Shown in pieces: positions 39,473 through 48,121 of a DNA stretch of 64,000 bases. Each line of letters begins with the position of its first letter. The stretch's first letter is position 1. Below the pieces are notes generated by a model that did no database searches, was not told where the DNA came from, and saw only the letters and a list, made by a program, of their open reading frames with translations. The position numbers and the translations under genes were made by a program. The stretch comes from a virus. The DNA is taken from positions 1 to 64,000 of IMG/VR virus record IMGVR_UViG_3300031951_000083. One strand, 5' to 3'.

Positions 39473-41427
39473 ATGTAATCATTTACGATATAGAAACACT
39501 CAAAGAGTTATTTCTTGTAGGTGCTTATGTACCAGAAGCAGATACATACTTTGAGTTTGAGGTGAGTAGGTACAATAATGATTTGGACAAGTTTGTAAAA
39601 TTTACAGAATTGTTCAAAGACCGTTATTGGGTGGGCTACAATAACCTACGATTTGACTCTCAAGTGATTGAGTGGGTATTGAGGAATTATGACTATTGGC
39701 ATGATTTGTCAGGATTGGAAATCACTGGAAAGATTAGTCAGAAGGCTCAAGATGTAATCCATGATGCAAACTTTGATGTGTTCCCTGAATATAGAGAAAG
39801 TGACTTGACTCTCAAACAGTTAGATCTCTTCAAGATCAATCACTACGATAATAAGAATCGTATGGTGAGCTTGAAAAGACTAGAGTTTGAGATGAACTTG
39901 GAGAACATTGAGGAAATGCCTATACATCATGATGCTGTAGACATGACACCTCAGGATATTCAAATCACCAAGGATTATTGTAGGAATGATGTGCACGCCA
40001 CGTATCAGTTCTATAAGGTCACTACAGGAGAAACTGATCATCCTCTGTATAAGCAAAACAACCAGATCGAACTTAGACTGGATATTGAGAAGGAGTTTGG
40101 AATTCCTTGCTTGAACTATTCAGATAGTAAGATTGGGGATGAGATGATTAAGAAGTTCTACTGTGAGCAGAAGAAGATTGAGTATAAAGAGCTCCCAAAG
40201 AAGGGATTCTTCAGAAAATCTGTCAAGGTGAAACATTGCATTGCTAACTATGTAGTATTTCAAACCCCTGAACTGAAAGAATTCCTCAAACGCATCAAAG
40301 GTATTGAGCTTGGTATGCAGGATGATTTCAAAGAAGAACTGCATTTCTATGGGAATGTATATTCTTTCATGAAAGGTGGCTTGCACACAGAGAACAAACC
40401 TGAAATCTTTGAAGCTGATGATGAATATCTCATCATTGATTGGGACGTGTCTAGTTACTATCCAGCCATCATCATCAATAATGAGCGCTATCCTTTCCAT
40501 TTGGGTAAAGAATTCCTCCGTGGTTACAAGGAAATGTTTAATAGAAGATTGGAACTCAAGCCTTTAGCTAAGAAAGACAAGCGCATCAAGGGTATTGTTG
40601 GTGCACTGAAGCTTGCTGTAAACTCTGTTTATGGTAAAAGCTCAGACATGCAGTCCTGGATATATGACAGACAGCTCACTATGTTCACCACTATTACAGG
40701 GGAATTAAGCCTAATGATGCTTATTGAGGCATATGAACTTGCTGGTATTCATGTAATCAGTGCTAACACGGATGGTGTTACAATCAGAATTAAGAAGTCT
40801 CTGGTTGACAAAATGCATGAAATCAATAAGTGGTGGTGTGACCTTACAAAGTATGAACTAGAAAGAGCTGATTATCAAAAGATTATATTTTCCACTGTAA
40901 ATGACTATCTTGCAATAAAAACAGATGGAGAAATCAAGAAGAAAGGCGATTTCCTCACGGATTTCGAGCTTCATAAGAACAAATCAGCAAGAATTGTACC
41001 TCTGGCTCTCGAACAATATTTTGTTCATAATATACCTGTTGACCATACTATTAAGTCTCATCTATCTATCTTTGACTTCTGCATAAGACAGAAAGCCAGC
41101 AGAGATTTTCATTATGAAGGTATTAATAGAGCAAGTGGTGAGAAAACAATCTACAATAAGCTAATTCGTTATTATGTATCAAATACAGGTGAGAAGCTTC
41201 TAAAGGTTAAGAATGAAGATAGTGATAGTGGTGCTGCGGATATTTCTCAAGTGGAAGCTGGTGAATGGTTAGCAACAGTTTGTAATAAACTGAGCAAAGA
41301 CCATCCTCTGGATAACATCAATTATGCCTATTACATAGAGCGTGCAGAGAAAATCATCAGCAAGATAGAATCTGGTGGTAAGAAACGTAAGGTGGTTGTA
41401 AATCCTAACCAGCTTTCTTTATTTTAA
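39469..41427 (+). CDS. family B DNA polymerase with C-terminal clamp-binding motif
   Basis: The product is 652 aa. Exonuclease motif I is YDIET (6-10). Polymerase motif A is DWDVSSYYPAI (from about 324), motif B KLAVNSVYG (from about 381) and motif C is NTDG (about 433), a variant of DTD. The last five residues are QLSLF, the canonical pentapeptide for binding the bacterial sliding clamp. It replicates the phage genome. Several crAss-like lineages carry PolB rather than PolA. The order with helicase, SSB and primase genes is consistent. Confidence 0.92.
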   Translation: MNVIIYDIETLKELFLVGAYVPEADTYFEFEVSRYNNDLDKFVKFTELFKDRYWVGYNNLRFDSQVIEWVLRNYDYWHDLSGLEITGKISQKAQDVIHDANFDVFPEYRESDLTLKQLDLFKINHYDNKNRMVSLKRLEFEMNLENIEEMPIHHDAVDMTPQDIQITKDYCRNDVHATYQFYKVTTGETDHPLYKQNNQIELRLDIEKEFGIPCLNYSDSKIGDEMIKKFYCEQKKIEYKELPKKGFFRKSVKVKHCIANYVVFQTPELKEFLKRIKGIELGMQDDFKEELHFYGNVYSFMKGGLHTENKPEIFEADDEYLIIDWDVSSYYPAIIINNERYPFHLGKEFLRGYKEMFNRRLELKPLAKKDKRIKGIVGALKLAVNSVYGKSSDMQSWIYDRQLTMFTTITGELSLMMLIEAYELAGIHVISANTDGVTIRIKKSLVDKMHEINKWWCDLTKYELERADYQKIIFSTVNDYLAIKTDGEIKKKGDFLTDFELHKNKSARIVPLALEQYFVHNIPVDHTIKSHLSIFDFCIRQKASRDFHYEGINRASGEKTIYNKLIRYYVSNTGEKLLKVKNEDSDSGAADISQVEAGEWLATVCNKLSKDHPLDNINYAYYIERAEKIISKIESGGKKRKVVVNPNQLSLF

Positions 41428-41431
41428 GCTT

Positions 41432-41650
41432 ATGGCACGTAAAGCACACCCTAGAGAAAGAGTGAAGAACGAGCTAGCTCTTGTTAGACAAAGAGGCATA
41501 ACCTTTCCAAGCTATAATCCACTTCCTGTAAGAAAAGATGAAGCTAACCAAGAAATCCTTAATCAGATGAAAAAGAAAGAGGAGAAAAGAAAGAGAGGTA
41601 AACGTAAATCTTTTTCCGTGTGGGAATATCGAAAAAACTTAACAACATGA
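41432..41650 (+). CDS. small basic protein, unknown
   Basis: The product is 72 aa, beginning MARKAHPRERVKNELALVRQ, with a Lys/Arg-rich tail (MKKKEEKRKRGKRKSFSVWE). It follows the polymerase gene by 4 bases and overlaps the next by 4. It may bind nucleic acid. Function unknown. Confidence 0.58.
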   Translation: MARKAHPRERVKNELALVRQRGITFPSYNPLPVRKDEANQEILNQMKKKEEKRKRGKRKSFSVWEYRKNLTT

Positions 41651-42078
41651 AACTGAGTAAAGGAGATAGATTCAGAGACTACATGGGTAGTCTCTGTTTC
41701 ATTAGCTACATCAAGGATGATGTAGTGAAGCTTACATTCATACAAACTCCTTCATTTGTAGAAGTTTGGGATAAGAAAGAGTTCATTTCTGAAATCCAGG
41801 GCAACAGATTCTTCCAAGAGCCTAAGGTTGTCATTAACAGAAGAAACATACAAGATCATCTTGTTGAATATCAATTGAATATGATTGGTAAGACAACAGA
41901 TGATATTAAGGATGATGAAGAATGGTATTACAATAACACCATGACTGAAAAGCAACATGAGCTATTTAAAGCATACGCCATTCCCCTGTTGAAAAAGGTA
42001 TTCAAATTCAATAAAGCTAAGGCTGAGCAGACATTTGAATGGTTCAATCTGGCATACGGTCTTCGCATTAAAAACTAA
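41647..42078 (+). CDS. replication-cluster protein, unknown
   Basis: The product is 143 aa from the ATG at 41647 (ATGA overlap). MKLSKGDRFRDYMGSLCFIS at the start, then an alpha/beta region and a C-terminal LKKVFKFNKAKAEQTFEWFN. No motif recognised. Confidence 0.58.
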   Translation: MKLSKGDRFRDYMGSLCFISYIKDDVVKLTFIQTPSFVEVWDKKEFISEIQGNRFFQEPKVVINRRNIQDHLVEYQLNMIGKTTDDIKDDEEWYYNNTMTEKQHELFKAYAIPLLKKVFKFNKAKAEQTFEWFNLAYGLRIKN

Positions 42079-42083
42079 CCCTT

Positions 42084-42236
42084 ATGTTCCCCTACATTTT
42101 TATTTCTGTCCTAGTAGCACTATGGGCATGGATGGCCTATGAAATTAGTCGTGCGCCATTTCTTAATAAAAGTGATGAACCTCCTATCACTACTGAATGG
42201 CACGATGATGATTATTATCCAGACACAAAACCTTAA
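42084..42236 (+). CDS. 50-aa single-span membrane protein
   Basis: A frame of 50 aa begins with a transmembrane helix (FPYIFISVLVALWAWMAYEI) and ends in an acidic cytoplasmic tail (WHDDDYYPDTKP). It fits exactly between its neighbours (5 and 2 bases). Function unknown. Confidence 0.52.
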   Translation: MFPYIFISVLVALWAWMAYEISRAPFLNKSDEPPITTEWHDDDYYPDTKP

Positions 42237-42238
42237 CT

Positions 42239-42442
42239 ATGAAAAGACTAAAACCTTTCATTAATAACGAGGATTATGAGAGAGAACATCTTAAGGATGT
42301 AGTATATTTGCAGGCTCAGCAGGCTGAAGAAGAACAAAGAATAATGGCAGAGATTAACGAAGAAGAGCATAGATTGCCAGCAAAAGTTGAACTAGTAACC
42401 CCAGTAGTAGAACATGAAAAAACTAACAGCTTACCATTTTGA
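42239..42442 (+). CDS. small protein, unknown
   Basis: The product is 67 aa, helical and charged (LQAQQAEEEQRIMAEINEEE). It overlaps the next gene by 29 bases. Function unknown. Confidence 0.5.
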   Translation: MKRLKPFINNEDYEREHLKDVVYLQAQQAEEEQRIMAEINEEEHRLPAKVELVTPVVEHEKTNSLPF

Positions 42443-43037
42443 GGAACTTATTAAGAAAGGATATTCTCTTGATTCATTGTTCCTCTTGAAGCTCATAGAC
42501 GAGCAGTTTGACATTGCTCCCATGTGTGAATCAAGCATGAAGATCAAAGCAATGCATCAGAATTTGATCAGAAAAGGGCTCATTACAGAAACAGAAGACA
42601 AAATCACCACGCTTGGTAGAGAACTTCTGGTGTTCATTGATACAAAGGAACCAAAGAAGATTGTCAAGAAGAAAGCTGACACTACAGAGTTTGAAGAATG
42701 GTGGAAAGTCTATCCAGGTACAGACACATTCACTCATAATGGTAAAAAGTTCTCAGGCAACAGAGGTTTGAGACAGAATAAAGATGAATGCAGAATCAAA
42801 TTCAACAAGATTTTGCTAGAAGGCGAATATACAGCCAAAGATCTCATTGATGCATTGCTATTTGATGTCAATCAGAAGAAAGAGAATTCTGTAAAGACAT
42901 CTACAAACAAACTGAGCTACATGCAAAACAGTCTCACATATCTCAATCAGCGTAGCTATGAACCATTCATAGAGTTGATTAAAGAAGGGAACACTGTAGA
43001 AGAAGCTCCTAAAATTGTTGGAGGAACAGATATATGA
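42414..43037 (+). CDS. replication protein candidate (helicase-loader-like architecture)
   Basis: The product is 207 aa. N-terminal winged-helix-like region (YHFEELIKKGYSLDSLFLLK ... LITETEDKITTLGRELL), a Lys-rich linker, and a C-terminal domain with EFEEWWKVYPGTDTF, NRGLRQNKDECRIKFNKIL. The order of a wHTH and a YP-containing domain is like phage helicase loaders or DnaD-type proteins. It is two genes before the DnaB-like helicase, which favours a loader. Inference, not proof. Confidence 0.5.
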   Translation: MKKLTAYHFEELIKKGYSLDSLFLLKLIDEQFDIAPMCESSMKIKAMHQNLIRKGLITETEDKITTLGRELLVFIDTKEPKKIVKKKADTTEFEEWWKVYPGTDTFTHNGKKFSGNRGLRQNKDECRIKFNKILLEGEYTAKDLIDALLFDVNQKKENSVKTSTNKLSYMQNSLTYLNQRSYEPFIELIKEGNTVEEAPKIVGGTDI

Positions 43038-43213
43038 CACATGAACAACTTTCAGAATACGTTAGTGAACAAGTCGAGAAACATCCTAATCTGAAAACAG
43101 AGATTGAAGATTTTTACAATCTCTATTTAACTGAGATGGAAGAAGGTGGTAGTCCAGAAAACGAAAGACTGCTTTGTTACAACAGTATTGAAGAATTAAT
43201 ACAAGAACTATGA
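43034..43213 (+). CDS. 59-aa acidic protein, unknown
   Basis: A short frame MTHEQLSEYVSEQVEKHPNL... of 59 aa, helical and acidic. It overlaps the previous stop (ATGA) and the next start (ATGA), so it is certainly placed as a coupled gene. Function unknown; possibly a helicase partner. Confidence 0.6.
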   Translation: MTHEQLSEYVSEQVEKHPNLKTEIEDFYNLYLTEMEEGGSPENERLLCYNSIEELIQEL

Positions 43214-44271
43214 GTTTTGAACTACTTAAACATGAAGTTGAACGAGGCTTAACTGGTAGAAATGGTGGTATTCCTATGGGATTTAACAGGTTGAATAGGT
43301 ATATTGGTATCAGAAAGTCTTTGTATTTCCTTGTAGGTGGTTTAACAGGCTCAGGTAAAACTAGCTTCATTGATGATGCGTTTGTACTCAACCCTTTTGA
43401 CTGGTTTATCGGTCAGAAGGAACAAAGTATCAAGTTACGCATCATATATCGTTCAATGGAGCGTTCCAGAACCTACAAACTAGCCAAGTGGGTGAGTAGG
43501 AAGATATTTCTAGACCATGGATTTATCATCCCCGTAAGCAAACTCTTGGGCTGGAACGATAAAATGACACCAGATGAGCATGATTTGTTCCTGATGTATG
43601 AGGACTATATGGGAATGATGGATGAGGTGATTACAATCATTGATGGTCCAGAGAATGCTGTAGGTATTGCCAAGGAACTAAAAGCACATGCTTTGCAACA
43701 TGGTAAGATTGAGCAAGTGGATGAGTTCAATAAGAGGTATTTTCCTGAAAATGAAAATGAAATAACCATTGTTGTTATTGATCACGTTGGTCTATTGAAA
43801 ACTACCAAGGACCAGACAACCAAGAAAATGGCTATTGACAAAATGAGTGATGAGCTCAGATATGCCAGAGATTTCTATGGCTACACACCAGTAGTGGTTA
43901 GTCAGTTTAACCGTGAGATTTCAAATCCTATTCGTATCAAGAATGGTGATGTAGAGCCCCAGCTAGAAGATTTTGCAGATTCATCATCCACGCAGAACGA
44001 TGCTGATATTGTGTTAGCATTGTTTGATCCTATGCGATATAAGGTTGCTGATCCTTCAGGATATGAACTAGAGAAGCTCAAGGATGATTTTGGTGCAAAG
44101 TATTTCAGGAGCTTGAGGCTCATTAAGAATTCCTATGGAGAGGATGATGTGCGTATTGGTTTGGGCTTTATGGGCCAGATTGGTATGTTCAAGGAACTCC
44201 CAAGAAAAAGAGACATGACTGAGGACATCTATCAGTCAATTTTAGACAAAACGTATTTCCTAAACAAGTAG
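43210..44271 (+). CDS. DnaB-like replicative helicase
   Basis: The product is 353 aa, the RecA-like C-terminal domain only. Walker A is GGLTGSGKT (43-51). Walker B-like strand ITIVVIDHVGLL (about residue 187) and VVVSQFNREIS near 235 match the DnaB core, as does RSMERS-type segment near residue 78. The N-terminal DnaB domain is absent, as in many phage helicases. It unwinds the fork ahead of PolB. Confidence 0.82.
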   Translation: MSFELLKHEVERGLTGRNGGIPMGFNRLNRYIGIRKSLYFLVGGLTGSGKTSFIDDAFVLNPFDWFIGQKEQSIKLRIIYRSMERSRTYKLAKWVSRKIFLDHGFIIPVSKLLGWNDKMTPDEHDLFLMYEDYMGMMDEVITIIDGPENAVGIAKELKAHALQHGKIEQVDEFNKRYFPENENEITIVVIDHVGLLKTTKDQTTKKMAIDKMSDELRYARDFYGYTPVVVSQFNREISNPIRIKNGDVEPQLEDFADSSSTQNDADIVLALFDPMRYKVADPSGYELEKLKDDFGAKYFRSLRLIKNSYGEDDVRIGLGFMGQIGMFKELPRKRDMTEDIYQSILDKTYFLNK

Positions 44272-44283
44272 ACAGTGTACACT

Positions 44284-44466
44284 ATGGAAGTTAAATTATT
44301 CTCCACAACTCCTCATGAGAAGGATGATATGTGGCAATTAGTGATTATCCCTACGATTTCTGTAGTGAGATGTAAATCAGAACGTTATACAGTGGTAAAC
44401 TTTGAGTGGTTATTTTGGAACCTTTCAATCTTAATTCATGACAAGAGAAGAGTACCTTCAACTTAG
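44284..44466 (+). CDS. 60-aa protein, unknown
   Basis: The product is 60 aa from the ATG at 44284; a GTG at 44275 is an alternative. MEVKLFSTTPHEKDDMWQLV then TVVNFEWLFWNLSILIHDKR. It overlaps the next gene by 29 bases. Function unknown. Confidence 0.42.
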   Translation: MEVKLFSTTPHEKDDMWQLVIIPTISVVRCKSERYTVVNFEWLFWNLSILIHDKRRVPST

Positions 44467-44710
44467 AAACGATGGTAATGGAGCTATGATTGTCTACAAC
44501 TATTATGTAGAGAAGTTTGATCGTGAAAAGCATAAACCATTTCTTTCATTCAATGAGTTGTTTATGTATCTAAACATGTGGACCTTCCATAAACCTGAAA
44601 TTGCTGTAGCAATTCATGATTTATCACAATCTATTATTAACAAGCTGGATAATAGATTTTCAGTGAGGCATTTGATGGACAAAGAAGGACATTACATAAA
44701 AAGTGTATGA
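44438..44710 (+). CDS. small protein, unknown
   Basis: The product is 90 aa: MTREEYLQLRNDGNGAMIVY, FLSFNELFMYLNMWTFHKPE. It overlaps the helicase-like gene start by 4 bases (ATGA). Function unknown. Confidence 0.58.
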   Translation: MTREEYLQLRNDGNGAMIVYNYYVEKFDREKHKPFLSFNELFMYLNMWTFHKPEIAVAIHDLSQSIINKLDNRFSVRHLMDKEGHYIKSV

Positions 44711-45789
44711 CATTAAGAGATCAACGGCAAAAAGAATTTGCTGAAACCTGGATAAGCAGTGGTAAACGAGGCATATTGTATCTATGTGCTAGATTTGGTA
44801 AGATCCGCACGAGCATCAATGCATTCAAGAAATTGAAGCCTAAAAGCATACTCATTGCCTATCCAGACAACAAGATCAGAGATTCCTGGAAAGCAGATTT
44901 TGAATATCTGAAGTATGATGATGATCATGATCATGTCACATACACTACACACCTTTCTATGCATAAGTATGTGGATGAGGTGTTTGATATTGTGGTGATT
45001 GATGAAATTCACTTACTGTCTGAAAATCAAATAGTTGCAGCACAGGACCTCCTGAAGAATAATCCCGTAGTGCTTGGCTTAACAGGCACCTTGTCCAAAT
45101 GGACAGAAGAAACACTATTGCGAGAACTGGATTTACCAGTTGTTGCAGAATATCCCATTGAGCAAGCTATTGAGGAAGGTGTAATTACAGACTACGAAAT
45201 CATTATTAGAACAGTTCCTTTGGACAACAGAGTTAAGATGGACTTCAAAGGAAAGATTCGTACAGAGAAGCAGCAGTTTGATAATTACACCAAGGCAATC
45301 AATTACAACCAGATAGTTGGTAGGGAAACTATGTTTCTCAGACTTGCTAGAATGCGCATCATCCAAAACAGTATTGCTAAAAAGGAACTTACCAAAAGAA
45401 TATTACAGCAACACAAAGATGATCGTATTCTTGTATTTTGTGGTGTGACAAAGATTGCTGATGAGTTGGGAATTCCTTCCTATCACAGCAAGGCTGGAGA
45501 GAAAGAAGTGTTTGACAAGTTTGCTGAAGGTGAAGGTAATCACTTAGCAGTGGTGAAGATAGGTAACACAGGAGTTACCTATAAACCACTTAACATGGTG
45601 ATTATCAACTACTTTGATAGTAATGCTGAAAATCTAGCACAGAAGATCAATAGATGTATGGCTATGGAATACAACAATCCAGAGAAAAAAGCCATCATAT
45701 ATATCATCTGTACTAACGAGGAAGTTGAGCGAAACTGGTTGAAAAAAGCTCTTGCATTCTTCGATAAAGACAAAATCAGATTTGCCTAA
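44707..45789 (+). CDS. SF2 helicase
   Basis: The product is 360 aa. Motif II DEIH is at residues 99-102 (FDIVVIDEIHLLSE), motif III GLTGTL follows, and late motifs KIGNTGVTYKPLN and QKINRCMAM belong to domain 2. Motif I is unusual (CARFGKIRTS, 27-36), with Ile-Arg between the Lys and the Thr of a standard GKT. Either a divergent nucleotide site or a lineage-specific form. It probably works in repair, recombination or replication restart. The gene uses the ATGA overlap with its neighbour. Confidence 0.8.
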   Translation: MTLRDQRQKEFAETWISSGKRGILYLCARFGKIRTSINAFKKLKPKSILIAYPDNKIRDSWKADFEYLKYDDDHDHVTYTTHLSMHKYVDEVFDIVVIDEIHLLSENQIVAAQDLLKNNPVVLGLTGTLSKWTEETLLRELDLPVVAEYPIEQAIEEGVITDYEIIIRTVPLDNRVKMDFKGKIRTEKQQFDNYTKAINYNQIVGRETMFLRLARMRIIQNSIAKKELTKRILQQHKDDRILVFCGVTKIADELGIPSYHSKAGEKEVFDKFAEGEGNHLAVVKIGNTGVTYKPLNMVIINYFDSNAENLAQKINRCMAMEYNNPEKKAIIYIICTNEEVERNWLKKALAFFDKDKIRFA

Positions 45790-45812
45790 ATCACTTGTAT
45801 TTCGTATCTTTA
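45781..45812 (+). promoter_or_regulatory. Bacteroidota-type promoter for the ATPase-SSB operon
   Basis: TTTG (45781-45784), a 20-base spacer and TATCTTTA (45805-45812), 7 of 8 to TAnnTTTG. It lies at the end of the SF2 gene, 32 bases before the next ATG. Confidence 0.62.
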
Positions 45813-45843
45813 TCACACTAAACTACATAAATAAACAAGAAAA

Positions 45844-46515
45844 ATGGCAAGTAAATTAATCGGTATTGTGGGCCCAACTGGTACAGGTAAGTCCACAGCA
45901 ATCAAGCATTTGAATCCAGAAGAAACGTACATCATTAACGTAGCAAAGAAAGAATTACCTTTCAAAGGTTCTGAAAAACTGTATAACACAGAGAAGAAGA
46001 ATTACAAAGAGGTAGATGATGCAAACGAAATCACACGCTTGTTGAAGACGCTTTCAGAAAAAGCTCCTCATATCAAGAATGTTGTAATTGAGGACAGTAA
46101 CTACATCATGGGTTTCAATATGGTGGCAAAGGCTACAGAAACAGGTTTCACCAAGTTTAGCCTGATGGCAAAAGACATGGTGGATATGTTTAGAGAAGCT
46201 CGTAAGTTGCGTGATGATATTACAGTGTTCTATATCACTCACCCTGAAACTATTGAAGATGGTGGTGATATTGTGGGTTACAAAATCAAAACTGCAGGTA
46301 AGCTGATTGATAACCAAGTGTTATTGGAAGGTTTGCTTACAGTGTGCTTGTACACACATGTTGAAGAGAACAAGGAAGGTGTTGTAAGTTACTATTTCGT
46401 AACCAACAGATTCAAGAAATATCCAGCTAAGAGTCCTGATGGAATGTTTGCAGAGGTGAAGATTCCAAACAACCTGCAGCTGGTAGTAGACACAGTAAAA
46501 GAGTATTATTCATAA
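45844..46515 (+). CDS. P-loop ATPase (crAss-like AAA, Sak4-like candidate)
   Basis: The product is 223 aa. Walker A GPTGTGKST (10-18) and a Walker B-like strand NVVIEDSNYIM (about 79-89), then DDITVFYITHPE (sensor region). The short RecA-like ATPase next to an SSB gene is the setting of Sak4-type annealases and of the crAss-like AAA ATPase. It has its own promoter. The catalytic fold is sure. The annealase role is inference. Confidence 0.72.
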   Translation: MASKLIGIVGPTGTGKSTAIKHLNPEETYIINVAKKELPFKGSEKLYNTEKKNYKEVDDANEITRLLKTLSEKAPHIKNVVIEDSNYIMGFNMVAKATETGFTKFSLMAKDMVDMFREARKLRDDITVFYITHPETIEDGGDIVGYKIKTAGKLIDNQVLLEGLLTVCLYTHVEENKEGVVSYYFVTNRFKKYPAKSPDGMFAEVKIPNNLQLVVDTVKEYYS

Positions 46516-46527
46516 AACCAAAAAATT

Positions 46528-46809
46528 ATGCGTGACCAAGTGTATAATCCCGAAGGAGCTACATTAAGACAAAATCCTCTTACTATAGATGAAGCAGTAC
46601 CATCAGGGTTACCAACCCTCACTGATCAAGAAGTGTTACAGCAACACAATATATTCATTGAATTCTTGTCAGTGGGAGCAATGATTAGAATAGGATGTAA
46701 AACCATACCTTTTAGATCAGCAAAGGAAGCTATCGAAGAGCTGTATGCTTACGTAAACAATCCTAAGAGAGAAATCGAACGTTGGAAAAAAATCTTTAAT
46801 AAACAATAA
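46528..46809 (+). CDS. small protein with IGC-IPF motif
   Basis: The product is 93 aa. The middle MIRIGCKTIPFRSAKEAIEE is a diverged form of the VGCQxIPFxKV motif of the accessory families at 28-32 kb. It sits between the ATPase and SSB genes. Function unknown; it shows that the module is not restricted to the accessory zone. Confidence 0.58.
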   Translation: MRDQVYNPEGATLRQNPLTIDEAVPSGLPTLTDQEVLQQHNIFIEFLSVGAMIRIGCKTIPFRSAKEAIEELYAYVNNPKREIERWKKIFNKQ

Positions 46810-46820
46810 AACAAAACAAA

Positions 46821-47684
46821 ATGAGCGGAATCTCAGGAGAAAAACGACAATCACTACCCGAAGTAAGTAAGAAAGTTGGCTTATTTGAAGCAAAAGTAAT
46901 TGCTATCAACCCATCTGCAGAAGAGTACAAGGATATGACAGGTGTGGATTTGCCAGCAGAAAGCAAGTTAACAGAGTATTTAGGCAAAAGCAAGGATGAT
47001 AATACATTCTTGCGTGTTGATGTTTGGCTGCAGGAAATTAAGAATGGTGACAAGTTCAAGGTTACATTCTTCCTGGAAGACAAAGATCGTGAAAACAAAG
47101 ATGGTACCAAGAAGCAGTATATCAATAACATTGGTAGCTGTACGTGGGCTGCTGACGAGAATGATTTACCTGAATGGTTTACGAAGCGTGAGTATCGTGT
47201 AGCCAAGATGGGTGAAGAAGATTTGTATAGCTTCCTCCGTGTATGGCTGGGTGAACTGGATTATGCTAAAGAAAGCACAGTGTTACAGCTTGAGTGGAAG
47301 AAACTGATGAAAGGTAATGTGAAGGATCTGAAGGATCAGGTTGATGGTGCGTATTCTGTAAATGTTGTTGCGTTAGCCACTGTATCTGTAAAAGAGAAAG
47401 ATGGTGAAACCAAGGAATATCAGAGCATCTACAACAAGGCATTCCTTCCAGCCTATTATCTGAAGAACTTCCGTCTGGTTGATTACAATAGTGCCACTGT
47501 TCAAAGCGGTTTGCGTGCTAAGAAATCAAAAGACCTGAAGCCTCATGAGCGTTTTGTTCTGACTGTTACAGGTGAGTATGGTTGCAAAGACTATTATACT
47601 CTGCGTGATATTCAGGAATACAATGCAGATGATAATCTGGTAGCTTCTGATGCACCTCTGACAACAGATGGTGATGATTATTAA
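46821..47684 (+). CDS. single-stranded DNA-binding protein (crAss-like SSB)
   Basis: The product is 287 aa. It has the N terminus LPEVSKKVGLFEAKVIAINP and segments TFLRVDVWLQEI, YINNIGSCTWAADENDLPEW, and an acidic tail (LTTDGDDY) of the kind that recruits partners. Size, acidic tail and position between ATPase and primase genes match the conserved SSB of crAss-like phages. It would coat single strands at the fork. G/C-richer codons suggest strong expression. A terminator follows. Confidence 0.78.
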   Translation: MSGISGEKRQSLPEVSKKVGLFEAKVIAINPSAEEYKDMTGVDLPAESKLTEYLGKSKDDNTFLRVDVWLQEIKNGDKFKVTFFLEDKDRENKDGTKKQYINNIGSCTWAADENDLPEWFTKREYRVAKMGEEDLYSFLRVWLGELDYAKESTVLQLEWKKLMKGNVKDLKDQVDGAYSVNVVALATVSVKEKDGETKEYQSIYNKAFLPAYYLKNFRLVDYNSATVQSGLRAKKSKDLKPHERFVLTVTGEYGCKDYYTLRDIQEYNADDNLVASDAPLTTDGDDY

Positions 47685-47699
47685 ACAATAATTCTTAAC

Positions 47700-47735
47700 A
47701 AGCCCTCACTAGAAATGGTGGGGGCTTTTATTTTT
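47700..47735 (+). terminator. intrinsic terminator after SSB
   Basis: AAGCCCTCAC (47700-47709) pairs with GTGGGGGCTT (47718-47727), followed by T-rich sequence. Confidence 0.88.
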
Positions 47736-47740
47736 GCGTT

Positions 47741-48121
47741 ATGGTAACACTTACAGTTAGTGTAGGAGAGCTCATTGATAGATATAGCATCCTACACATC
47801 AAGAGTAAAAAAATCACAGATATAGACAAGCTTGGTAAAGTAGAAAATGAAAAACAAGCATTGTTACGACTTGTAAGTGATTATATAATCAATCCTGTTA
47901 TGGGTGATTTGTATCAAGACTTGATTGGCGTAAACCTTCAGTTGTGGGATATAGAGGATAAGCTTCGTGATTTTGAAAGACAAGGCAAGTTTGATGAAGA
48001 GTTTGTTTCTTGTGCAAGATCAGTGTATATTCTCAATGATCAGCGTCATCAGCTGAAGACAAAGATCAATCTAATGACAAATTCACCCAACGAGGTTAAA
48101 CAATACACAGAATACAAATGA
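47741..48121 (+). CDS. DUF6165-like protein
   Basis: The product is 126 aa. MVTLTVSVGELIDRYSILHI followed by KSKKITDIDKL, then LGKVENEKQALLRLV and an alpha-helical remainder match the pattern of the DUF6165 family (VGELIDKxxILxIKxxxI). It ends with an ATGA overlap with the primase gene. Function unknown; coupling suggests a link with primer synthesis. Confidence 0.6.
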   Translation: MVTLTVSVGELIDRYSILHIKSKKITDIDKLGKVENEKQALLRLVSDYIINPVMGDLYQDLIGVNLQLWDIEDKLRDFERQGKFDEEFVSCARSVYILNDQRHQLKTKINLMTNSPNEVKQYTEYK